NCBI GenBank assembly: GCA_009760885.1
Contig: CM019697.1
Location: forward strand, 33,817,096 to 33,881,095
Origin: Achatina immaculata
Lineage: Eukaryota; Mollusca; Gastropoda; Stylommatophora; Achatinidae
Direction: 5' to 3'
Length of the DNA: 64,000 bases
Shown: one piece after another, positions 56,317-64,000 of the stretch
Numbering within the stretch: the first letter of the stretch is position 1
Layout of the letters: each line of letters starts with the position of its first letter
The notes under the pieces: model-generated
Told to the model about the DNA's origin: nothing
Seen by the model: only the letters and a program-made list of their open reading frames with translations
Databases searched by the model: none
Made by a program: the position numbers and the translations under genes

Positions 56317-56639
56317 CTTATATATCTTATATCCTTCCCGTGCCGTTAAACGTCACATAGGGCTCGCAAAGTAGTTCGCCAATTTTTCCTGTCTTCGGCG
56401 AGTCTTTCAACCTCATCAAAGGATTTTATGCCTGTTAACTTGGCCTTTCTTAATAATGTCCTCTTCAGAGTTTCACGCGGTCTGCCCCTTTTTCTTCGGC
56501 CTGTTGTGTTCCACTTGATAGCTTGTTTTGGGATTCTCTGCTCATTTCTTCTCATCAAGTGACCAACATATGTCCATCTCCTTTTCCTGATCACCCATGA
56601 GACTGGTTGTTGTTCAGTCATCTGTCGATATTTTTGTTG
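56317..56639 (-). mobile_element. RTE-type LINE 3' fragment with 13-bp TSD
   Basis: The minus frame 56346-56621 encodes RRWTYVGHLMRRNEQRIPKQ, GRRKRGRPRETLKRTLLRKA and a C-terminal WRTTLRALCDV. It is flanked by aatatcctaatat at 56304-56316 and 56640-56652. A 323-bp, 5'-truncated insertion of a family distinct from those at 35612 and 58330. Confidence 0.85.
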
Positions 56640-56652
56640 AATATCCTAATAT

Positions 56653-56881
56653 GCAAGGCTATAATAATACTACAGTCATGACATACAAAATTCTATATTA
56701 CAAGATAACTCTGTGAATGTTCCACTACCCTACTCAATATTCCCTTCACTGTATAGAAACTGATGACTATACACTTAGGATGACATAACTGGAGAATCTG
56801 AAGTTACTGTCTCACGTTTTTCAGGGCAAACTGCCTGGCATGAGTGTTTACAGTAAAATTTACTATAAATATTTAATGCAA
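56653..56881. other. Unassigned AT-rich sequence
   Basis: Nothing recognised. Confidence 0.4.
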
Positions 56882-56892
56882 AATTTATAAAT

Positions 56893-57182
56893 ATTTGGAG
56901 TCAGAGAGTCAGTCAGTCATTTCCACGTCCCTTGAGGAACTTTGCCTCCCTAACAGCTTTTCTGTGTCTCTAGGTTGTAAGCAAAATGCCTTGCTGCTGA
57001 TGCATTCATTTGCAGGTTATGAACGATCGATATCTTCCAGCCATCTTCGTCTTGGTCTTCCTATCTTTCTTTTTCCCATTATCTACCTTCCATTCTCTAA
57101 ATTCTCATGAGTTTAATATGTCCAAAATATTTGTTTTTTTTTTCTGTTTAATCCTCTTTACTCTTTACTTTATATGGAGTAT
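56893..57182 (-). mobile_element. RTE-like LINE 3' fragment
   Basis: Decayed reverse-complement copy of the coding end at 37380-37634 (the ttccacgtcccttgaggaac side matches 25995 and 51005), with a (TGAC)n tail. A possible 11-bp AT-rich duplication, aatttataaat, lies at 56882-56892 and 57183-57193. Confidence 0.7.
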
Positions 57183-57193
57183 AATTTATAAAT

Positions 57194-57559
57194 TATATTT
57201 GCTAAATTATATTATATGTAAATTAAACAGTGTCAAACTGTAATTAATATAAGAATAGGAATGGCCAAACTGTACATTCCAGAAAATGGAAAACAGTTCT
57301 CACGTGAAATTACTCATAGATAACACAACAACTGAAAATGAGAGTCCGTCATCGAATGCTTACTATACTCTTCCCTGCTCCATACTGTAGAAAGCGTGGA
57401 CGTTAGGAAACAACATGGAAAGAAAGAAAAATCGAGGTGCTTGAGGATATACAGAAGGATAGGATGAATTTCTTGCACAGAGAAGAAAAAAAAAAGATGA
57501 GTAACTATGTAAGATGGGTGCTCAGTAGATTCAGTTACAGAGCGTCTAACTTTGTACTA
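57194..57559. other. Unassigned AT-rich sequence
   Basis: Nothing recognised before the minisatellite. Confidence 0.4.
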
Positions 57560-57570
57560 CAGTATTTTAT

Positions 57571-57602
<32 letters not shown>

Positions 57603-57727
57603 GGTAAGTACTACAGTACTTGATATATATAAAGGTAAGTACTACAGTACATGATATACATCGAGGTAAGTACTACATTACGTGATATATATAGGTAAGT
57701 ACTACAGTACTTGATATATATATATAG

Positions 57728-58169
57728 ATAATCACGTTGAGGTTTTCCGGTGAAGTCCAACTCTGGACTGGATGGGCAACCACCTCTCACCCGGCGTTGA
57801 TACACGGGTATCACAAAACACGTCGAGGTTTTCCGGTGAGAAGGTCCAACTCTGGCCTGGGTGGGCTACCGCCTCTCACCCAGCGGGGATGCACTTATAT
57901 CCTAAACACGTCGAGGTCTTCCGGTGAGAAAGTTCAACTCTAGACTAAACTGGTGCAACGTAAACCACGGTGTCACACAATCAGCTTCAGAAACCCACCA
58001 AGAATACAGGCTAAAGCCTTGCGATACTCTGAACCCCTTGTGGTCCTCTCGGGGATCTCGTGTGGTCCTTTCGGGGACCACACAGGAGACCACGGGACCT
58101 AACGAGGACCACAGGCGTAAATTCAGTAGGATCACAGTGCGGTTTTGGTGGTAGAAGCGAATGAAGAAG

Positions 58170-58182
<13 letters not shown>
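57728..58182 (+). mobile_element. Unclassified retroposon-like element with tandem monomers
   Basis: Three units of about 80-90 bp beginning cacgtcgaggttttccggtg (57736, 57820, 57906) carry ccaactctgg and ctctcacccagcg. Then comes a 260-bp body rich in ggaccac/ctcggggat motifs and an end gcgaatgaagaagaacaaca-(CAA)n. It sits inside the TA-rich minisatellite. Tandem 5' monomers and a 3' microsatellite tail suggest a retroposon, but no ORF or Pol III boxes were found. Confidence 0.4.

Positions 58183-58227
<45 letters not shown>
58183..58227. repeat. (TA)n(GA)n microsatellite
   Basis: TA repeat passing into GA repeat. Confidence 0.95.
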
Positions 58228-58231
<4 letters not shown>

Positions 58232-58329
58232 TAAGTACAACAATACTTGGTATATAGAGGTAAGTATACATTACTCGATATATAGAGAGGTAAGTAGTAC
58301 AGTACTGGATATATATCGAGGCAAGTACT

Positions 58330-58855
58330 CTCTCTCTCTCACTCTCTTCCTCTCTCTCTGAACCTTAAGTGCCCAGGGCACATGGGGCTTCCACAAGGGT
58401 TTTCCACAAATGCCTGTCCTTTGCCTTTTTTTCTGCTCTTGCCCAGGTGAACCCTCTATTGCTCAACATCCTTTCTGTTGTTAATTTCCAAGTCTCTTTT
58501 GGTCTACCTTTACTTCTGTTCTCCTGTGGTGTCCATCTTAGTGCTATTTGTGGTAGTGAGTTGTCAGTCATTTGGAGCACATGTCCCAACCATCACCAGC
58601 GTCTTTCCTCGATAACTGCTGTTAGTGGCTTCATCTGCATTTCTGCCAACAAGATGTTATTTCTTATGGTGTTTGGCCAAAATATTTTTCTGATTCTTCG
58701 TAAACATTTAGTCTGGGAAGAATTCAACTTGTTTTCTATGGTTTTGGTGATTTTCCAGCATTCACTTCCATAGAGTAGTACACTTAGAACATTACTCTTA
58801 AATATCTTGATTTTCATATTTATGCTGTGTTTTTTTTTAGATTTTCATATAGTCT
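58330..58855 (-). mobile_element. RTE-type LINE 3' fragment with 8-bp TSD
   Basis: Minus strand: KIKIFKSNVLSVLLYGSECW, a second block NNILLAEMQMKPLTAVIEER, then after a one-base shift GHVLQMTDNSLPQIALRWTP, GRPKETWKLT and WARAEKKAKDRHLWKTL to the stop. The tail is (GAGA)n, seen as CT repeats at 58330-58355. caagtact flanks it at 58322-58329 and 58856-58863, and it interrupts the minisatellite. Same family as 80-197. Confidence 0.85.
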
Positions 58856-58935
58856 CAAGTACTACAGTACTATATATATAAATGTAAGTACTACAGTACT
58901 ATATATATAAATGTAAGTACTACAGTACTGGATAG

Positions 58936-60029
58936 TGAAGCTTATGTTGATTTCCTCCCTTAGATAAGGAATGTACTAATAACCCCCAGGTTCTGGAAAT
59001 ATCCTCCACTAAATAAAACTTACTCTCCAGGTTGTCTTGATGGCGGTGGCTACATTCCTTCAACTATTCTCTCCTTGACTTGAACACATTCTTTGACTCT
59101 GACTGAACAAACATACTCGTACACACACACACAACAAGAACACAACATGGAAAGTTTTCACTACACAGAATAAACCCAACAGAATCAGTTCTTCATTTTC
59201 AGGGGAAAAAAACGATAAAATGAATGTATGAGATTTTAATGACCAAAGACGTAAAGAAAATGACTATAGACATAAAGAAAATGACCACAGACATAAAGAA
59301 AATGACCATAGACAAAATGACGACAAAAGAAAATTCAACGCAAGGAATAATAAACTAAAATGCACATAAATACGGATGTACATGACCAGGTGAACACAAT
59401 ATGCAAGGTCATGAATATCATGGTAGAAAAAAATACAATCATTAAGCTTCTGGTGTCCCGTTTCCCAAGGGACATCAACAACTAGATCATTTCAGATCGA
59501 AAATAAAAAGTAATGAAAAAAAAAATATAAGAACCAATTAAAATATTTTGATCATTTCAAGGGACATAACACAAAAATAAAAAACCGTACCATAGGGAAA
59601 AGTGGAAGGAAAACGAGCAAGATGTCACCAACGGTTTGGTTTAGACTGAGCTTGGCCGGTTGCATTGCGAAAAACGAGAAGCAGAACATGCTGGACTACC
59701 ATTACAGCCAACCTTACATGGAGAGAAGCCACACGATGATGATGAATTTATAAATATTTGGAGGGTAACATTCACGTGCGTTTATGACGAAATATTCCGC
59801 GTAATTCTGGCAAAATATCCAAAGTGTTTGTGGGAATGTTCTTGTAAATTGTTTAGTTCTAAAAACAGTCCAGTCTGTAGTGTCGTATATACAGCATTTG
59901 TTTTCTCAGAGATTCGCTCGGTAACTCGAGTTGTCTTCGCGTTGTCCTACCCTAGAATTGCTATTTCTTTTCCCGTTTCTTTTTCTCTAAAGTACTCGTA
60001 AATTTTCTAGATTGTTGAAAATAAAGAAT
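58936..60029. other. Mostly unassigned; 24-bp repeat at 59241-59320
   Basis: The unit gacataaagaaaatgaccat plus about four bases recurs four times. The plus frame 59660-60001 has no recognised domain. Confidence 0.45.
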
Positions 60030-60420
60030 TTAAAAGAATAGTTATGTACAACTTCGTCGTTGAAACAAGGTTTAAATACTGCAGCGGTGCTAAGGTCGGA
60101 ATACTCGACAGACACAAAAGTCGAAATACAGCACAGACATAAGTGTCTAAATACTGTGTCGGTGCACACGTCGAAGTGAAGCTTAGCATGAATTATCGAA
60201 ACACTGAAACGTTTTTAACGTCTAAATTCTACACAGAAGTGCATGCCTAAATAATGCACATATATAAATGCTAAAATACAGTATAGAAATATACAACCTG
60301 TATAAATATAGAAATGCTGCACCATTTAAAAAAATTCGATATGCTGCAATATTTTTTTAAAATGCCGCACTACTGTTAACAAATCGAAATGCTCCGCCAT
60401 TTCAACAAGTCCAAATGCTC
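60030..60420. repeat. Degenerate ~30-bp repeat
   Basis: Diverged units of cgaaata-tgca-cagtg-ac-gtctaaat type; unit boundaries are poorly defined. Confidence 0.5.
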
Positions 60421-60553
60421 TACCAGTATAACACAATAATTAGTGTATAAGTATATAACTACACACGAAGCACTGCAGTAAAGCTGTGATACCAGAATGT
60501 ATAAAATAGGAAAAAGTAGGAACAGCTTTATTACTTAACGGTTACAAAGTTGT

Positions 60554-60578
60554 GACGTTTCGGCGTGAGCCTTAATCA
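60554..60578 (-). ncRNA. Hammerhead-like motif (degenerate)
   Basis: Minus strand: tgattaaggctcacgccgaa then acgtc. Helix II hairpin and GAAAC-GUC are kept; the CUGAUGA box reads atgatta, with two core changes. Confidence 0.4.
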
Positions 60579-61194
60579 TACAAAAACATACAGGACGAAG
60601 AAACAGAGAGATAAAGTATAGATTAACATGAATACTATTTTTAAAAAAAATTTTAAAGAGTACTTAGCTGTAAATCGTAAGGTGTGGCTTGTCCGGCGGT
60701 GTGTGTCAGGAATAGATTTAGTAGAACGTGGAGACTGTTTAAATAGAGACCTGTGACATATGGTCGGTGGGTTATAACTGGGGGTGGTGGATGGGGAACC
60801 GGGGAGGGGAGAGAGAGTGTGTGATATAATATTGACCTAGCCAGGAGAAGTTGAAACAGATGATTGGGGAAGAGGGGTTGCAGAGTGATGCTGTGAGGAA
60901 GTTTGAAAAGTAAGAAGGGGTGGACTTAGTGGAGAGGTACTGTAATGATCTTCAATCTCCCCTCTCCGGTTCCCCATCCACCACCCCCAGTTACAACCCA
61001 CCGACCACATATCACAGGTCTCTATTTAAACAGTCTCCACGTTCTACTAAATTCATTCCTGACACACACCGCCGGACAAGCCACAACTTACAATTTACAG
61101 CTAAGTACTCTTTTAAAAATTTTTTAAAAATAGCATTCATGTGAATCTATACTTTATCTCCTCTCTCTGTTTCTTCGTCCTGTATGTTTTTGTA

Positions 61195-61219
61195 TGATTA
61201 AGGCTCACGCCGAAACGTC
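61195..61219 (+). ncRNA. Hammerhead-like motif (degenerate)
   Basis: Inverted partner of 60554-60578 with the same core: tgattaaggctcacgccgaa then acgtc. Confidence 0.4.
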
Positions 61220-61500
61220 ACAACTTTGTAATCGTTAAGTAATAAAGTTGCTCCTACTTTTTCCTATTTTATACATCCTATACCAGTATAAATACTGCAA
61301 ATATAAAATCAACCTCAGTAATCAAACAACGATAACGCAAAACTCCAGATAACTACAGCAATATACATACATATCGCCAGGCGTGATAATGACCACATCA
61401 GACTTTCATGTGCCGAAGGTCATGAAAATGCTGGCCTAACACCGTATCCCCAGTATGCCACAATGGCCTAGAAACGAGGATTTTACCTTTCACCTATACA

Positions 61501-61620
61501 TATGTATTGTAAGGAAAGTTTATGTGACAGAATTTATGAAAACGGGAGACTGATATTGATATTTATATTTTTTGTAAAGTCGCTGCTTTTAAAATTGTAA
61601 GAAAGTATTGCATTATGAAA
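61501..61620 (+). repeat. Dispersed repeat, copy 1
   Basis: Matches 62762-62880: gtattgtaaggaaa, tttatgaaaac-ggaga, tgtaaagtcgctgcttttaa in order. Unknown family. Confidence 0.7.
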
Positions 61621-62044
61621 ATCAGCATCTTTAGGACAATCTCAGCATTATATCATATATATTAAATATGAATTTACACTAGTTTTATATTATAATATTG
61701 TTATTTTTACTGTGAATATGGTCTTGCAAGAAATAATTAGAGAATTATTCATCACACATTCCCCCACTTTCAATCATGTCCTGTTGGTCTCTGTATAATT
61801 ATTATGAAATCTACAGTGTATTATATGAAATCTTGAATTATAATTTTTTTTAAAAATTTACATTTCACAAAATGGCATAGAATAAGACTGACGATATTTA
61901 AATCGACGGCAATGTAGATAACCGGACAGTTTTAAAGTCTTGGCCCGCTGCGTAGAGAAAACAAAGGGCAGAATAAGTGTGGTGACTAGTGCAGCCAGTT
62001 GTCCTAGGGGAGATTGCTCATGATGATGATGATGATGATTTAAG
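61621..62044. other. Unassigned; (GAT)n at 62020-62040
   Basis: AT-rich; 61900-62040 ends in a GAT run and could be a retroposon end, but no homologue was seen. Confidence 0.35.
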
Positions 62045-62525
62045 TCAGAAAACTTTGCCCCGTCAATGATCACTGACTGAGGTTATGTGCTAAAACTCTG
62101 CCCCATCACTGATCACTGACTGAGATTATGTGTTAAAACTTTGCCCCGTCAGTGACCACTGACTGAGATTATGTGTTAAAACTCTGCCCCATCACTGACC
62201 ACTGACTGAGATTATGTGTTAAAACTTCTGCCCCACCACTGATCACTGACTGAGATTATGTGTTAAAACTCTGCCCCATCACTGATCACTGACTGAGATT
62301 ATATGTTAAAACTCTGCCCCATCACTGATCACTGACTGAGATTATGTGCTAAAACTTTGCCCCATCACTGACCACTGACTGAGATTATGTGCTAAAACTT
62401 TGCCCCATCACTGACCACTGACTGAGATTATGTGTTAAAACTTTGCCCCGTCAGTGATCACTGACTGAGATTATGTGCTAAAACTTTGCCCCATCACTGA
62501 CCACTGACTGAGATTATGTGCTCAC
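62045..62525. repeat. 43-bp minisatellite (ctgccccatcactgatcact)
   Basis: About 11 units containing ctgactgagattatgtgtta. Variants at gatc/gacc and ctg/ttg positions are intermixed. Confidence 0.95.
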
Positions 62526-62761
62526 TTTAACATCGTCAACTGTTTCTATGTAAAGTACCTGATTCTGTGCCACGCTAACTTTCTGTTATTTTTTTGTCTC
62601 AAATTCAAATACAACATCAGACATATCAGTTTCATCTCTCACTCAATTTTTGATCCTTTTTTTTCAAAAGGAGACAAATGTTGAGAACTACACAGAGGAG
62701 TTTGTAATCTTTTAGAATTATCTTGTCCAAGTGTAAAATTCTTATCTGACAAAGAGCGGAC

Positions 62762-62880
62762 CTATACCTAAGTATTGTAAGGAAACTTTATCTGACAGAG
62801 TTTATGAAAACAGGAGATTGACATTTATATTTATATTTTTTTGTAAAGTCGCTGCTTTTAAACTAGTAAAATAATATTGC
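62762..62880 (+). repeat. Dispersed repeat, copy 2
   Basis: Second copy of 61501-61620, about 1.26 kb away in the same orientation. Confidence 0.7.
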
Positions 62881-62889
62881 TCGCATATC

Positions 62890-62983
62890 TTCTTTTAATT
62901 CTTCTTCAGCTTTCCGAGCCATTAGGGCTTATTGTTGTAGATAAGGTTCGCCTCCATTCCTCTCTATTCCTTAGGAATTAGGA
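62890..62983 (-). mobile_element. 94-bp retroposon-like insertion with 14-bp TSD
   Basis: attgctcgcatatc (62876-62889) and attgctcacatatc (62984-62997) flank the segment. On the minus strand it ends ctgaagaagaattaaaagaa, a GAA-rich tail. Family unknown. Confidence 0.5.
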
Positions 62984-63049
62984 ATTGCTCACATATCGCT
63001 TTATACTTTTCTATATTCAGTGCCAGTCGGTATTTTCAAACAATTAACA

Positions 63050-63885
63050 TTACAAACTTACTTTATAAGATATAAGAAGACTGACTTTATAAGATATAAG
63101 AAGACTGACTTTATAAGACATAAGAAGACTTACTTTATAAGATATAAGAAGACTGACTTTATAAGACATAAGAAGACTTACTTTATAAGATATAAGAAGA
63201 CTTACTTTATAAGATATAAGAAGACTTACTTTATAAGATATAAGAAGACTTACTTTATAAGATATAAAAGACTTAATTTATAAGGTATAAGAAGACTTAC
63301 TTTATAAGATATAAGAAGACTTACTTTATAAGATATAAGAAGACTTACTTTATAAGATATAAGAAGACTGACTTTATAAGATATAAGAAGACTTACTTTA
63401 TAAGATATAAGAAGACTGACTTTATAAGACATAAGAAGACTTACTTTATAAGATATAAGAAGACTTACTTTATAAGATATAAGAAGACTGACTTTATAAG
63501 ACATAAGAAGACTTACTTTATAAGATATAAGAAGACTTGACTTTATAAGATATAAGAAGACTGACTTTATAAGACATAAGAAGACTTACTTTATAAGATA
63601 TAAGAAGACTTACTTTATAAGATATAAGAAGACTTACTTTATAAGATATAAGAAGACTTACTTTATAAGATAAGAAGACTTACTTTATAAGATATAAGAA
63701 GACTGACTTTATAAGACATAAGAAGACTTACTTTATAAGATATAAGAAGACTTACTTTATAAGATATAAGAAGACTGACTTTATAAGACATAAGAAGACT
63801 TACTTTATAAGATATAAGAAGACTTACTTTATAAGATATAAGAAGACTTACTTTATAAGATATAAGAAGACTTACTTTACGTTAT
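63050..63885. repeat. 21-bp minisatellite (aagacttactttataagata)
   Basis: About 40 units of 21 bp; aagactTac, aagactGac and gaCat variants recur in blocks. Open frames on both strands (YFIRYKK and SYKVSLLI repeats) come from the 7-codon period. Confidence 0.95.
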
Positions 63886-64000
63886 CCTTCCTCTTGTACT
63901 GTGAGGTGTCGAGGGGAAATGCAGTTAGCGTCTTTGGATCATGTGAGTGTCCTCAGTGATGTTTATGCCTTAATTCGTGAGTGTTTCCTTAATTCCATCC
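63886..64000. other. Unassigned sequence to window end
   Basis: Nothing recognised. Confidence 0.4.

Larger units (their letters stand above)
57560..58935. repeat. ~30-bp minisatellite (gtaagtactacagtacttga), interrupted twice
   Basis: Units of gtaagtactacagtact plus gatatatata lie at 57560-57727, 58228-58329 and 58856-58935, separated by two inserted elements. Confidence 0.85.
60432..61280. mobile_element. PLE terminal-repeat foldback element
   Basis: Two PLE terminal repeats in inverted orientation (left about 60500-60815, right about 60945-61280, nearly complementary throughout) are separated by about 130 bp with no ORF. The 11-bp direct repeat taccagtataa at 60421-60431 and 61281-61291 flanks it, marking it as one insertion. 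The left arm has about 65 bp more at its outer end (cacaataattag...) than the right. Hairpin motifs lie at 60554-60578 (minus) and 61195-61219 (plus). Open frames at 60920-61144 lie across the right arm and are not genes. Confidence 0.8.

Noticed and set aside
61501..62880. LTR retrotransposon flanked by 120-bp repeats
   Set aside because: No TG...CA ends, primer-binding site, polypurine tract or coding region; too short.

Overview
The window looks like repeat-dominated animal genomic DNA. I found no convincing host protein-coding gene, no rRNA and no intact tRNA. Almost everything I can identify is a transposable-element copy (mostly broken or truncated) or a tandem repeat. The mix is non-LTR retrotransposons of at least four kinds, Penelope-like elements, mariner/IS630 and hAT DNA transposons, a tRNA-derived SINE, and many minisatellites and (GATA)n, (GAA)n and (CT)n tracts. 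It suggests a lophotrochozoan, most likely a mollusc. That attribution rests on general familiarity with such repeat mixtures, not on a marker gene, so it is tentative.

Layout. 1-3 kb: a LINE 3' scrap, then a hAT-like element carrying a nested D34D mariner. 3-5 kb: polypurine and CT tracts and a 39-bp minisatellite. 4.7-6.9 kb: a Penelope-like element (PLE) with large inverted terminal repeats around a broken GIY-YIG-type endonuclease end. 7-13 kb: a run of minisatellites with one LINE scrap. 14-18 kb: a second hAT-like element with a mariner relic inside, then a mariner-type element with an IS630/DD41D-like transposase and matching terminal inverted repeats. 18-21 kb: more minisatellites. 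21.7-31.1 kb: two copies of a CR1/Jockey-type LINE locus; the second is interrupted by an I-clade LINE with an RNase H domain, flanked by a 12-bp target-site duplication (TSD). 31.8-35.3 kb: tandem arrays. 35.6-37.6 kb: a 5'-truncated RTE-like LINE whose roughly 670-codon reverse-transcriptase ORF is still open, the best-preserved coding sequence here. 38.2-41.3 kb: a 3-kb minisatellite family. 41.9-43.5 kb: retroposon ends abutting (ATCT)n arrays, and a SINE. 44-53 kb: PLE-like fragments, a dispersed repeat pair, several LINE 3' fragments and a 13-codon repeat ORF. 54-64 kb: small insertions with clear TSDs, PLE terminal repeats including an inverted-repeat-only copy, and further arrays.

The strongest signals are mechanistic. 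Many insertions can be resolved to the base by TSDs, including two LINE insertions only 20 and 24 bp long. Each retroposon family ends in its own microsatellite tail. Some minisatellites appear to have grown out of retroposon ends. PLE terminal repeats share a conserved hairpin motif that resembles a degenerate hammerhead ribozyme core. All homology calls are by eye from translated motifs; identities, clades and copy numbers were not computed.
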